A DNA stretch of 64,000 bases from Tolypeutes matacus (GCA_026826555.1 JAKSZT010054308.1:1806029-1870028); one strand, 5' to 3'; positions 33,480 to 45,895 are shown, counted from the first letter of the stretch. Made by a program: numbers and translations. Notes: generated from the letters alone by a model not told the origin.

Positions 33480-35158
33480 AAAACTGGTAACAAGAAAGTG
33501 AGGTGCTACAAATGCGAATACCAAAAATATTGGAACTTTTTTTTTAGGAAGTACCAGGGATTGAACCTGGGACCTTGTACATGGGAAGCAGGTGCTTAAC
33601 CACTGAGCTACATCTGCTCCCCTGGTATAGTTTTGTAAATGGGTAAGGGGAAGATTCTGGAGAAACTGTGAAATTCTTGGTAGAAAAAACATAGATGGTT
33701 TTGAAGACTGTTGATAAAAATATGGACCCAAAATCACTTCTGATGAGGCCTTAGGCAGAAATGATGTCTGGAAGAAAGGCAATCCTTGTTTTAAAGTTGC
33801 AGAGAACTTGGCAAAATTGACTCCTCATGTTAGATGGAAGGCAGAATTTGAAAGTGATGATCCTGAACATTTAGCTGAGGTGATTTCCAAACTAAATGTG
33901 GAAAATGTGGCCTGGCTTCTCCTTGCAGCTTATAGTAAAATGAGAGAGGAAAGCGATAGGCTGAGAATTGAATTCTTGGGCACAAAGAAATCAGAAATTG
34001 ATGGTTTGGGAAATTCCAAGCTTCCGGAAAACAAGTCCCCAGAGATTAGGGCTCCATGTGAGAACTTAACTGAATTTGGAAACAGGCAGCCATTTCCTTG
34101 TAAGTCAGGACTGGAAATGTGGTTATCCAGAAAGGATTTGTGTAAAGTCCTATTGTCTGATGGTTGGGATCCCTGTGAACTGCATGCAAAACCAATGAGC
34201 TATTTGCGATATCTGTATGAATGAAACCATTGTCAGCCTGGACTTAAAGGTACAGAATAGGGAGAAATTGAAGGTGAAAGCACTTCAAGGGCAAAATTGT
34301 GAAAGCTGAAGTCTGGACTTAAGACATCTTCTCTGGCCAAGAGAGGGACCCACTCATGTTTATGGAAAGGGTGAGTTTACCCTGGCATTTGAAGAGGGTG
34401 GGCCTTCCAGCCTGTTGTTCAGGAAGAGTTTGACCACCCCAGGCTACAGAGAGGGTGGGCACATTCCCCAGAGATTAGAGAGAGTTAGGTTGCCACCTCA
34501 CTGTTTTGAGGAGGTTGGGCCTCTGCCCCTCAGGTTGGGGAGAGTTAGGTCACCACCCCACTTTTCTGAGGGGATTGGACTTGTGTGCCATATATTAGGG
34601 AGAACATGGCTGCGACCCCACTCTGCTAAGGGGGTTGAGACTGTACCTCAGAGATTGGGGAGATTGTAGCTGTCACTCCAGTGTTTTTACAGGATGAGGC
34701 CTAGAACTTGGCCACTACTCAGATGCTTGGTGAGGGGCAACTGAAGAGAAGGCGACTGGGCAAGCCCATGAAAGGAGTGGGCCCCCATGAGGCCCTGAGG
34801 AGAAGAAAGCATCATTGTATAAATGATGATCAGAGTATGCCCTGCAGGCTTTCAAAACTATTTGGGACCCCTGATACCTGCTTTCCTTCCAATTTCTCCC
34901 TATGGGAATGCAAATGTTTATCCTATGACTGATCCTCCTTTGTATATTGGAAGCAGATAACTTATTTTTTAAGTTTCATAGGTTTACAGTCAGAGGGAAA
35001 TTTTTGCCCCAAGACAGATTGCTTGCCTATAACTGACTTTAATGAGATTTTGTACTTAGCATTGCTACTGAAATGATTTGACTCTTGAAATGCTGTGATG
35101 TAATAAATGTATTTTGCATAAGGAAAGCACATGTCTTTTTGGGATTCAGAGGGTGAAG
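33480..35158 (+). mobile_element. Internal region of the MaLR-like element with a 138-codon ORF
   Basis: About 1.7 kb between the two LTR copies. The longest ORF, 33808-34224, begins MAKLTPHVRWKAEF and contains VENVAWLLLAAYSKM. The position suits the gag-like part of such elements, but I cannot show homology. 34370-34690 consists of imperfect repeats of a ggttgggcctctgcccctcag-like unit about 60 bases long. A SINE of the short type is at 33536-33622. No pol or env reading frame is present. It is an old, defective endogenous element. Confidence 0.65.
33536..33622 (-). repeat. Short single-headed SINE
   Basis: gggattgaacctgggacc with right end gagctacatctgctcccc. Confidence 0.8.
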
Positions 35159-35311
35159 TGTGACAGTTTGAATTTTGTGAATCCCAGAAAAGATTATGTT
35201 GAATTAATCCATTCCTGTGGGTGTGGGGCCCTTTGATTGCATTAATTTTAGTTAAGGGAACTTTGATTAGATCATTTGATTAGATCTCTTTAGGGCTTTT
35301 GATTGGACTAC
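35159..35311 (+). mobile_element. Truncated 3' LTR of the MaLR-like element
   Basis: tgtgacagtttgaattttgt repeats the start of the 5' LTR and stays alignable for about 150 bases. It then switches at about 35311 to L1 3'-UTR sequence (gggaatcaggagttattgc). The rest of the LTR is deleted. Confidence 0.82.
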
Positions 35312-35548
35312 TAGGGAATCAGGAGTTATTGCTAAATGAGTATGAGTTTTGTTTGGGGATGATGAAAACTGTCTGGAGATAGTAGTGAAAGTTACACAGT
35401 ATTGTCAATGTACTTAATGTCAAAGAATTGTTCACTTAAAATGGTTAAAGTGATTTTTGTTATGTATAATTGACCACAACTAAAAATAAATGAATTATTT
35501 TTTAAAAGTTGAAGATTCCTAAGATTGTATAATAAGCAGATAAATTCA

Positions 35549-35707
<159 letters not shown>

Positions 35708-35775
35708 CTATATTCCCAACAGGATAGTAATATAACATGATATTAATGAACCCAGAAAAGAGCCCTCATACTGAC

Positions 35776-35856
35776 CTCAGTAGCTGTGATGAGTCGAGTT
35801 GCAGCTGCAAGGATCCTAACAGCCCTTAACTGCACAACTTCAACCTGCACTTCATC
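35776..35856 (-). CDS. NUP210L: NUP210L exon
   Basis: 81 nt encoding DEVQVEVVQLRAVRILAAAT...RLITATE. Acceptor gagcag, donor gtcagt. A second acceptor thirty bases upstream (tcttag, exon start 35886) would add LKLALHPVEQ in frame. I prefer the shorter exon because family members run SQ(D)-VQVEV without that insert. Confidence 0.85.
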
Positions 35857-36220
35857 CTGCTCAACAGGGTGGAGAGCAAGCTTAAGCTAAGAGAGAGTGT
35901 CTGTGGGTTGGACAGAGATGCTTATGATAACTGGCTTGTTTGCTGTTGTTTTTGGCACTCAACAAAAAAACTTATACCCTAGATATGTTCTTTAAAGAAT
36001 TCCTTAAGGTCAGGGACTATGTCTTAAAACAAAGCCAAGTATTCTGTGGGTTTTTCACTAAAGATTACATATTTTCCATGCCTGGTTAAGAGAATGCCAG
36101 GTAAGGGAGACTATAAGGGTTTTCCTGGGCTGATGACACCCTCTTACCCTCCTCATCACCACCCACCTCCAATATGATTCCCAGAAGGAATAGAAGCAGT
36201 ACAGAGCAAACAACCAATAC

Positions 36221-36400
36221 CTGGGAAAACACAATGACTTTGCCAGTATCTTCATTTACTGTCTGTATAGTGCCATAGACCACAGCTGTGCCAACCATCT
36301 TCCCTGTAACTTGGCCCCTCCTATTAACAACAGCCACAGTCTGATTACTAATGGAGAAGTGAATGATAGATTGGGGCTGGGGGCCACCTTCGGACATTAC
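36221..36400 (-). CDS. NUP210L: NUP210L exon
   Basis: 180 nt, phase 0/0, acceptor ttccag, donor gtattg. Encodes VMSEGGPQPQSIIHFSISNQ ... VNEDTGKVIVFSQ. SEGGPQPQS is a family hallmark; NQT is a sequon. A BIG2-like fold is expected here. Confidence 0.94.
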
Positions 36401-36771
36401 CTGGAATTTAAACATATCAGTGAATGCCTGGAGCATGGGGAGAAGTCAATCTTTTCCCAACAGTTTGTCCAAGCAACTTGGCTTCTTCATCTTCCCTCAT
36501 TTCCTGACCAGTATACCCCAAATCAAATCAAATGCAAAGGAAATGGAAATGCCACAAATTATCCATGGGATTCCAAAATGTAGTTTATACCATGTACATC
36601 ATAGATCAGAGAAAATTCTAATTTTCTTCCTGGTCAGATCCTATTGTACTTTACTGGGAGTAGACAAGAAGAGGTCAATAGGGAGAGATGTTCACACACA
36701 TGTGTGTGTGCTGGAAGGGGGTAGAGGTGAAATGAGAAGAGTCGACCTTATTTCTCTGCTTTTGAGATTAC

Positions 36772-36834
36772 CTGCATCATGTTAGTTGGAATCAGTGTCA
36801 TTTTCTCTGGAACAAGCCTGAATGGAGGGAATAC
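36772..36834 (-). CDS. NUP210L: NUP210L exon (smallest in window)
   Basis: 63 nt encoding VFPPFRLVPEKMTLIPTNMM plus Q. Acceptor ttcaag, donor gtaatc. VFPPFRL..K.TL is diagnostic for the family. Confidence 0.93.
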
Positions 36835-36899
36835 CTTGAAGGAGAAAACAAAAGAACAACAGTGACTAATTGGAGTTAATTTTGTAACAAATGATAAAG

Positions 36900-37226
36900 C
36901 AGTTTTTTCTAAGGAAAAGTTTTAATTATGTACAAAAAGAAGTTATATACAAAGATATGTATTCTGATTTTATTTATAAGTAACTATTTTATTTATAATA
37001 GCAAAATAATGAAAATGATTTAAGTGAGAATGCTTAAATAAGTTATTATATTTCCACTCAATGAAATAAAAGGGGCCATTAAAATTATGTTTACAATTAA
37101 CTTTCTTTTTTACTTTTTTCCAAACATATGTAAAAGTAGAGAGAATGGTCTGATGATCTCTCAAGTACTTATTACCCAGCTTCAAGAATTATCCACATAT
37201 GGGCAATAAATAGATTTTAATGACAT
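36900..37226. other. Intron with a probable old repeat relic
   Basis: 37120-37200 (aaacatatgtaaaagtagag, ttacccagcttcaagaatta) resembles a widespread old mammalian repeat that I cannot name with certainty. The rest is AT-rich with nothing recognised. Confidence 0.4.
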
Positions 37227-37239
37227 AAGAAAATATTTT

Positions 37240-37420
37240 CTTTTTTTTAAAGATTTTATTTATTTATTCATTTATTCCCCCCTTGCTGCTTGTGCTCGCT
37301 GGATCAGCTAGCCACGCCGTGCGGGAGGGCTTGCCTTCACCAGGAGGCCCCGGGAACCGAACCCAGGGCCTCCCATATGGTAAACGGGAGCCCTACTGAT
37401 TGAGCCACAGCCGCTTCCCT
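37240..37420 (-). repeat. tRNA-derived SINE, GC-rich ~180-bp type
   Basis: Target duplication aagaaaatatttt at 37227-37239 and 37421-37433, perfect. Confidence 0.92.
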
Positions 37421-37491
37421 AAGAAAATATTTTGATATAAGATTAAGGTGAAAAAAAGCAGTAGAAGCCATCCAGGTTAAAATAAGCATGT

Positions 37492-38750
37492 TCTCTAATG
37501 GGACATCAAGAATCCCCCAAGCACAAGGGCAGTGACTAGTGCAGGAGGATGGACCATTGACGGGTACTTGATACTGATGACTATACTTAAGAACCTTTAC
37601 TTATGAAATTGAAACTTACCCTAGAATTACAGGGTGCCTAAGAGTTACCTACTGAGAGCCTCCTTGTTGCTCAAACGTGGCCTCTCTCTAAGCCAAACTC
37701 AGCATATAAATGCATTACCTTCCCCTCAGCATGGGACATGACTCCCAGGGATAAGCCTCTCTGGCACCAAGGGATTACCACTAAGCACCAACTAGCAATG
37801 CAAAAAAGACCTTGACCAAAAGGGGGAAAGGGTAAAGACAAATGAGTTTATATGGCGAAGAGACTTCAAAGTGAGTTGGAAGGTCATTCCAGAAGTTACA
37901 CTTATGCACGTCTCAGCAGGATCTCATTGACTGCCAAAGTAAATATTGCCTCAAATAGAGGGGCTTCTGAGGGCTCTGGAGACACCCAGACAGTATAGGC
38001 AGGACAGACTGCTCAGTAGACCCTACTTTGGAATTTATGCTCCCTAGTGTGACAGAGTTGGACTCAATTGTTTCCCTACACATGGCTCTTCTGCCCCTTC
38101 TATTTGAACCTATAGTTAGTACTAGAATTGATAGGTGTATGTCCAAGAGACTTAAATCTTTGGGCTGTCCATGAGCCAGTTGGGCCCTGAATCTCCACAG
38201 AGTTGCAACACCTACTCTCCAGTTCATTGGATTCACTCCCTCTCAATTAGAGGCAATGTGGGCATCACCATCCCAGAATATTCAGGACTGGGGAATGAAC
38301 GATGGACTAGAGTAGACTTACTGTTATCCTGCTATAAATTTATTGTGATTCTAGCAATGAAAGAACTTTTATCACTGATGTGGAGGCAGTGGCCACTGGA
38401 GGCTCTGAGGGGAGGGAGAGGGAAAAATAGGTGTAATTTGGGGGCATTTTTGAGACTTGGGAATTGTCCTGAATGACAGTGCAATGACAGATACAGGCCA
38501 TTATATATCTTGTAATGACTTATAAAAATGTGCAGGAGAGAGTGTAAGCTATAATCCATGCATAGTGGCAATGCTCCAAAATGTGTTCATCAATTGTAAC
38601 AAAAGTACCACACTAATGAAGGATGTTGTTAATGTGGGAAAATGTGGGAGGGCTAGGGAGTGGGGCATATGAGAATCCCCTATATTTTTTATGTAGCATT
38701 TATGTAATCTAAGTATCTTTAAAAGAAAAAATTTAAAGTATATTAAAAAT
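37492..38750 (+). repeat. Unclassified A-tailed retroposon, family B, longest copy
   Basis: 1.26 kb with no convincing ORF, an A-rich right end (ttaaaagaaaaaatttaaag...), and a 13-bp target duplication aaaataagcatgt (37479-37491) / aaaatgagcatgt (38751-38763). This implies L1-type retrotransposition of an RNA. Related copies lie at 3541-4029, 40905-42115 and, as a short fragment, 52668-52755. I cannot assign it to L1, SINE or LTR classes. A 3'-UTR fragment of a lineage-specific LINE is the main alternative. Confidence 0.7.
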
Positions 38751-38763
38751 AAAATGAGCATGT

Positions 38764-39069
38764 GAAAAAAAGTGAAGGAAATACACCAAAATCTTAATAA
38801 TGGTTGTCTCTAAGTAGTGAAATTATAGGTAATTTTCATTCTTCATCTTTATACTTTTTTTGTACTTTTGAACTTTTCTGCAAGAAGTATGTATTATTTT
38901 TACACAGAAAACAAAAGCCAAAGACAAATAATATATTATAGCAAGAGTTAGACAACTATCACGTTTTGAGACAAATGGTTTTAAACTTGGGAAAATTAAA
39001 TAGAAAAAGATAATTTTAATTATGCAAGATATAACAAAGTACAAATTTTGGATGAGATAATTTTCTTAC
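38764..39069. other. Intronic sequence, nothing recognised
   Basis: AT-rich; no exon or repeat that I can name. Confidence 0.5.
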
Positions 39070-39202
39070 TTCAATTTGACGAGGAGCTGATGTGAATTTT
39101 CTCCCCATTCTGTCCCTGGCAATAGCCACAAGTGTGGTTTGCCCAATGGTGATAGCTCGAAGTATATAATTTTCAGAGTATTCATCCTGTTCCTCCATTA
39201 GC
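39070..39202 (-). CDS. NUP210L: NUP210L exon
   Basis: 133 nt. Acceptor ttgcag, donor gtaaga. Encodes (T)LMEEQDEYSENYILRAITIG ... RKFTSAPRQIE. The first base completes a threonine codon started in the exon at 39773. ITIGQT.L.A and SAP.QIE match the family. Confidence 0.92.
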
Positions 39203-39900
<698 letters not shown>

Positions 39901-40217
39901 CTAGTAGTTTAAAAAAACAGAAGATTTAAATAGAGGTGACTCCTTCACCAAGGACAGTCTGTTTATGCTAAATATTCCTGGTCAGCTATTTGATCAAATA
40001 AGCCTAATCTATGTGTACTATTTCTAAGTTGTTCTTTAACACTCTTTATGGTCAACATGTTAATGTTAGAATGTTTTTTAAGGGCTGGTATTTCTAGTAA
40101 AACCACCAAAAGCCCTGATATACATACAAAGTAGCTGGGCAAAGACTATATTAAGTGATGGTAGGCATGTGAAAATGAGACCTGCTTCATTTATGAGGTA
40201 AAGCAATCATCTCTCAC
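39901..40217. other. Intronic sequence, nothing recognised
   Basis: Short intron between two NUP210L exons; no repeat identified. Confidence 0.5.
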
Positions 40218-40346
40218 CTTATCAATCAGATCAAGCTCCAGCTCTTGTATGTCTGACACCCTGAGGTGGGCTATTGCTGGACCCAAGAAAGCCAAGCACA
40301 GATCATAGACCTCCAAAGTAAGAAATCCAGGATGTATTGGAACTAA
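40218..40346 (-). CDS. NUP210L: NUP210L exon
   Basis: 129 nt, phase 0/0, acceptor ttctag, donor gtgaga. Encodes LVPIHPGFLTLEVYDLCLAF ... SDIQELELDLIDK. VPIHPG, DLCL and VSDIQEL are family motifs. Confidence 0.94.
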
Positions 40347-40904
40347 CTAGAAGGAAGAAGATAGTAGCTGGGTAAAGAAGCAAACATGCTTCAAGCATAA
40401 TCATAACAACAATTTTCACCCAAAATACAGCATCTTACTTATTTGTGATGTGAACTCTCAGGGGTCATGTTACAAGTTTCAGGCATATCATAATATATAC
40501 CCATAATGTGATGCTTCAGGTCATGGCAAAATATGTACCTTTAACAATATTTACTGATAAAGAGCAAAATTGGAATTGATTGAATTCAAGCAGAATTCAA
40601 CATATATATCAGCTTCTTAATTATAAACAGGGAAAGGATTTCATAAAGAAAATCAAGTTCATTTGTGCTGTAATCACTAGTAAGGGGAGAAAGCATTGGG
40701 CTGACTGATACTTAATTTTTTCTTTTTTTTTTTTACATATACTCCTGTGCAACAACATGTTTTTTAATTCCTTCACCTGCACATAATGCTTCTGTCTCTC
40801 CTCTTTTAAAACAAACTTTATGACTGAAGTAAGTTAAATTCCTTTGAACTCTTAGGAGGAAAGGAAATCTATTCATTTACAAACATTTAAAAACAACTTT
40901 TTTT
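40347..40904. other. Intronic sequence, nothing recognised
   Basis: AT-rich; a short T run at 40726-40734; no element recognised. Confidence 0.45.
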
Positions 40905-42115
40905 TAAATTTGAACCTATAATTAGCACTATACACATTATATGTGTCCCAGAGACTTAAATCTTCCAGTTGTTCATATGCCAGTTGAGCCCTGAATCTCA
41001 GCAGTTACAGCAAACACCTACTCTCCAGTTCATCAGACTCACCCAGTGTAACCGTTGGGGAATTTGATGTAATTATGAATTCCAAAAATATAACTGGATC
41101 ATGCTTGTAAACTGATCTGTTAATCTGGGCATGATTAGGTTATGATTAGGGCGTTGAGCCCCACCCCTTGGTGGGTGGGGAATCAAATATAAAAGGCATG
41201 GCAAAGAACAGAGTAGAAGCAGGCTTTTGAGAAGCAGTTTGATGTTGGAAAGAAGGCCCCAGGAGAAGAGAAGTGAGCCGTTTGCCTGATAGTCTACAGC
41301 TGACCTTGTGGAGAAAACAGGAGCTAAGCCCGGAGAGAAACGCAGCCCCGGGAAGAGAGGAACCCCAGAAGCCTGAACCCTGGCAAATGCCGGCAGCTGT
41401 CTTGCTCTAACACGTGGCAATGGACTGTGGTGAGAGAAGAAACTTAACGCTTTATGGCCTGGTATCTGTGGACTTCTACCCCAAATAAATACCCTTTATA
41501 AAGACCAACCCATTTTTGGTATTTTACATTAGCACCCCTTTGGCTGACTAATACACCCAGGATAAATAACAAAAGGATGATGATGGACAATGCCCATGCC
41601 GAAAAAACAGAGTATCTACAATTGCAAGTAAGACAGTTCCATCTCTCTGCCCCATGGGATCTAAGCCCCCTCTCAATCGGAAGCAGAGTGGGCAGCACCA
41701 TCCCAAAATCCTCAAGATTGAGGAATGAATAAACATAAGGGGGAAATGCAACTATGGACTAAAGTAGACTTATTATAATTCTAGTAAAGGCAGTGGTCAC
41801 CAGAGGTTCTGAGGGGAGGGAGAGGGAAGAATACGTGTAACATGGGGCATTTGGGGGATACTGGAACTCTTCTGCATGACACTGCAATGATGTCATGGAT
41901 ACAGGATATTATACATTTTGTCAAAACCTACAAAATTGTGTGATGCAAAGTATAAACCATAATGTAAATTACAGACCATGGTTAGTAGCAATACTTCAAT
42001 ATGTGTTCAGCAATTGTAACAAATGTACCACACTAATGAAAGATGTTGTTAATGGGGGAGGGGGGAGGGGGCGGGGTATATGGGAATCTATATATATATA
42101 TATTTTTTGCTTTTT
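40905..42115 (+). repeat. Unclassified retroposon, family B, second copy, split by an LTR
   Basis: Collinear with 38108-38690 (gaacctata-ttag, cctactctccagttcat, ggggagggagagggaa, accacactaatgaa-gatg). 5'-truncated relative to the first copy, but it keeps about 120 bases (near 41560-41680) that the first copy lacks. Ends at a ta-repeat and T-rich tract. Confidence 0.7.
41047..41555 (+). mobile_element. Solo LTR, MaLR/ERVL-like
   Basis: tgtaaccgttgggg ... tggctgactaataca, with perfect 5-bp target duplication cccag at 41042-41046 and 41556-41560. Poly(A) region ccaaataaataccc near 41480. Closest in sequence to the solo LTR at 11941-12480 (same ggaatcaaatataaaaggca-like block). Confidence 0.92.
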
Positions 42116-44095
42116 TTTTTCACTTTATTTTGTACATTTAATAATTGAAAATATAAACAATTAAAAACTAAAAAGTAAACACAGATGAATAAATATATAC
42201 ATTTCTCAATTAAATGTAATGGATACATATAATTTTTTTTTTTAATGAAACAATATATTACACAATATATTTGGTTCATAGTAATGCATTCATACAGTAT
42301 TTGTCCTTTTGTGTCTGGCTTGCTTCGCTCAACATAATGTCCTCCAGGTTCATCCGTGTTGCCATATGCTTATGACTTCATTTCTTCTTACAGCTGCATA
42401 ATATTCCATCGTATGACTAGACCACAGTTTGTTTATCCATTCGTCTGTTGATGGACACCCGGTTGTTTCCAACTTTTGGCAATGGTGAATAATGTTGCTA
42501 TGAACATCGATGTGCAGATGTCTGTTCATGTCACTGCTCTCAGTTCTGGGAATATACCCAGTAGTGGTATTGCAGGGTCACGTGGCAAGTCTATATTCAA
42601 CTTCTTTAGGAACTGCCAAACAGTCTTCCACAGTGGCTGTACCATTCTGCATTCCCACCAACAGTGAAGAAGTGTTCCAATCTCTCCACATCCTCTCCAA
42701 CACTTGTAGTTCTCTGTCTTTTTAATAGTGGCCATTCTGATAGGTGTGAAATGATATCTCATTGTAATTTTGATTTGCATTTCCCTAATCATGAGTGATG
42801 TTGAGCATTTCTTCATGTGTTTTTTCTTGCCATTTGTATTTCTTCTTGGAGAAATGTCTATTCAAGTCTTCTGCTCATTTTTTATTGGGTCATTTGTCTT
42901 TTTATTGTTGAGTTTTAACATCTCTTTATATATCCTGGATATTAAACCCTTATCAGACATGTGATTTCCAAATATTTTTTCCCATTGAGTTGGCTGCCTT
43001 TTCACTCTTTTGACAAAGTCCTCTGAGGTGCAAAAGTGTTCAATTTTGAGGAGGTCCCATTTATCTATTTTTTCTTTTGTTGCACGTGCTTTGGGTCTAA
43101 GGACCAAGAAACCACCACCTACTATAAGCTCTTGAAGATGTTTCCCTACATTTTCTTCTAGTAGTTTTATGGTCCTGGCTGTTAAATTTAGATCTTTGAT
43201 CCATTTTGAGTTGATTCTTGTATAGGGGGTGAGATAGGGGTCCTCTTTCATTCTTTTGGTTATAGATATCCAGTTCTCTCAACACCATTTGTTGAAAAGA
43301 CTGTTTTTTCCCATTAGCGTGGGCTTGGTAGGTTTGTCAAAAACAAGTTGACTGTATAGGTGAGGGTTTATTTCTGGGTTCTCAATTCTATTCCACTGAT
43401 CGATGTATCTATCTTTATGCCAGTACCATGCTGTTTTGACCACTGTAGCTTTGTAATATGTTTCAAGGTCAGGCAGTGAAATTCCTCCCACGTCGCTCTT
43501 CTTTTTTAGAATGCTTTTGGCTATTTGGGTGCACTTACCCTTCCAGATGAATTTGGTAATTGCCTTCTCTAATTCTGTAAAGTAAGCTGTTGGGATTTTG
43601 ATTGGTATTGCACTGAATCTATAAATCAGTTTGGGCAAGATTGACATCTTCACAATATTTCTTCTTCCAATCCATGAATATGGAATGTCTTTCCATTTGT
43701 TTAGGTCTTTTTAAATTTCTTTTAGCATTGTTTTGTAGTTTTCTGCATATAGGTCCTGTACTTTTTTGGTTAAAATAACTCCTAGGTATTTGAGTCTTTT
43801 TGTTGCTATTGAACATGGAATTTTTCCCCTGATTTCCTCCTCAGGTTGTTCAGTACTAGTGTACAAAAACATTACTGATTTTTGCATGTTGATCTTGTAT
43901 CTTGCCACTTTGCTGAACCCATTAGTTCAAGTAGCTTTGTTGTGGATACTTCAGGATTTTTTAAGTACAGGATTACGTCATCCGCAAACAGTGAGAGTTT
44001 TACTTCCTCTTTTCCTTTTTGGATGCCTTTTTTTTTTTTTCTTGTTTACTTGCCTTAGCTAGAACTTCTAGTACAATGTTGAATAACAATGGTAT
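42116..44095 (-). mobile_element. L1 copy C, 3' half, 5'-truncated
   Basis: Minus strand: reverse-transcriptase downstream region (43908-43280, e.g. KYLGVILTKKVQDLYAENYK and [20 protein letters not shown]), then the C-terminal cysteine-rich segment ([18 protein letters not shown], 42700-42650), then the 3' UTR to 42116. Several long open stretches remain (96-129 codons), so it is younger than copies A and B, but frames are broken. Confidence 0.85.
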
Positions 44096-45117
44096 GTAAT
44101 TTGGTCTGCTGTGTCCCATCAGCCCTTCCAGGCCAGGTGGGACTGTGCAGTTGTTTGCCCTGGGAGCCAGCACAGGACTGGAGAGATCAAAACTTCTCAA
44201 TCTCCCTCTTTTCTAGCCAGGACTGATTGTTGAGGACACACCTGACCAGGAAAGGGAAGAGAGAAGGACACAGCCTAAGGTTGACTTAGCTTTAGACCCA
44301 CATATTTGGTCTGCTGTGTTCCACAAGCCCATCTAGGCCTGGTAGAACAGTGCTATTGTTTGCCTTGGTAGCTGGCAAGGGACTAAAGAGATCAGACCCT
44401 TCTAATCTCCTTCTCTACTAACCAACACTGATTGTTGAGGACAGAGAGGGGAGTGGAATTATTTCCAACCTGGGAATAGGGAGGAGGCTCCCAGAGAAGG
44501 CTGGAGAACTGTCTCTGAGAAAATTTGAATTACAGTGCTCTTAGCCTATAGGCAGGAACCTCTATAATATTGATCTGGTCTGTGTTGTAGCAAACACACT
44601 CCCATGAGGCATTGAACTGAGTGGGCTGCCAAAGAGTGCCATCTACTGGCAGAGCAAGGAAGTGCATGTGAGAAAATTAAAAATGAGACAAGACTTTTTC
44701 CTGCTTTTATAGCCTCCCTCCCCAAGGTCCTAGGAAGCGGGTCTGCAACCCATTACTGGATCCAGAGACCAGTTTTGAGCAACTAACAAGGATGGGCCTA
44801 ACAACCCAGGTTGAATCAAGAGTCAAAGAGTAGCAGTAACACACAACCTCCTGCCATTAAATTCCTATGAAAGAGAAAGAAATTGAGCATCTGAGTAAAC
44901 TACCATCCTAATCAGATGCCTAGCCATCAGCAAAAAATTATGAGTCATACTAAGAAAATGGAAGACATGGCCCAAGAAAAGGAATATATCAAAGCCCCAG
45001 AAGAGATGCAGATTTGAGAGAACTAATTAAAAAGATACACACAAATTTCCAAAATCAAATTAATGAGTTGAAAGACAATATGGCTAAAGAGATAAATGAC
45101 ATCAAGAAGACACTGAG
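44096..45117 (+). mobile_element. L1 copy D, 5' UTR and ORF1 start
   Basis: Begins head-to-head with copy C. A ~205-bp unit occurs twice (tttggtctgctgtg at 44100 and 44305). Downstream it encodes the ORF1-like LIKKIHTNFQNQINELKDNM, interrupted by a SINE. Confidence 0.78.
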
Positions 45118-45493
45118 GAAAGTGGATGTGGCTCAAGCATTTGGGCTCCCATCTACCATATGGAAAGCCCCAGGTTCGTTTCCTGGGGCCTCCTGGTGAA
45201 AGTGAACTGGCCTGCATGGCGAGCTGGCCCGCGCAGAGAGCTGGCGCAACAAAAAGAGACAAAGAGTAGAGACAATGAGAGACACAACAAACCAGGGAGC
45301 TAAGGCAGATCAAGCAATTGAGTGACTCTCTCCCACATTGGAGGTCCCAGGATCGGTTCCCAGTGCCTCCTAAAGAGAAGACGAGAAGAGAAGACAAGCA
45401 GATACAGAGAGCACACAGTGAATGGACATGGAGAGCAAGACAGCAAGTGCAACAACAACGGGATGCGGGAGCGGGCTGATAAAAAATAAAAAA
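45117..45493 (+). repeat. tRNA-derived SINE, two-headed type
   Basis: Head ggaaagtggatgtggctca, second head aggatcggttcccagtgcc. Flanks acactgag and acattgag are the likely target duplication. Confidence 0.85.
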
Positions 45494-45895
45494 CATTGAG
45501 CACAAAGAAGAATTTGAAATCCTGAATAGAAAAGTAACAGAGCTCATGGGAATGAAAGACACAATAGATAAGATCAACATTATTCACCATTGTCAAAAGT
45601 TGGAAACAACCCAGGTGTCTATCAACAGATGAATGGATAAACAAACTGTGGTGTATTCACATGATGGAATATTATGCAGCTGTAAGAAGAAATGAAGTCA
45701 TAAAGCATATGGCAACATGGATGAACCTGGAGGACATTATATTGAGTGAAGCAAGCCAGACACAAAAGGACAAATACTGTATGAATGCGTTACTATGAAC
45801 CAAATATATTGTGTAACATATTGTTTGATTAAAAAAAAATTGTATGTATCCATTACATTTAATTGAGAAATGTAAAAAAAAATTTTTAAAAGCCC
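45494..45895 (+). mobile_element. L1 copy D: ORF1 fragment fused to ORF2 tail and 3' UTR
   Basis: ORF1 sequence runs to about 45573 (gacacaatagataagatcaac) and then continues as the last ORF2 codons (ttgtcaaaagttggaaacaaccc) and 3' UTR. The whole of ORF2 up to its tail is missing. 45590-45800 is an inverted repeat of 42300-42510. Confidence 0.8.

Larger units (their letters stand above)
24706..35510 (+). mobile_element. L1 block, 5' tip to 3' end, with nested insertions
   Basis: 5' tip gtgggaaggtggtggagtgg at 24718; 5' UTR to about 25380; ORF1-like module 1 at 25380-26470; ORF1-like module 2 at 26870-27480; ORF2 from about 27540 (endonuclease motif HGTFTRIDHMLGHK at 28990-29030; reverse-transcriptase motif FADD at 30477-30488) to about 32780; 3' UTR at 32780-32884 and 35312-35510. 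Flanks resemble a decayed target duplication (aagatccctaaag near 24697, aagattcctaag near 35513). Many stops, so it cannot move by itself. Whether the two ORF1 modules came as one element is uncertain. Confidence 0.78.

Noticed and set aside
35857..35886. Longer form of the NUP210L exon at 35776
   Set aside because: In-frame and with an AG, but it adds ten residues not expected in the family; the inner acceptor fits better.
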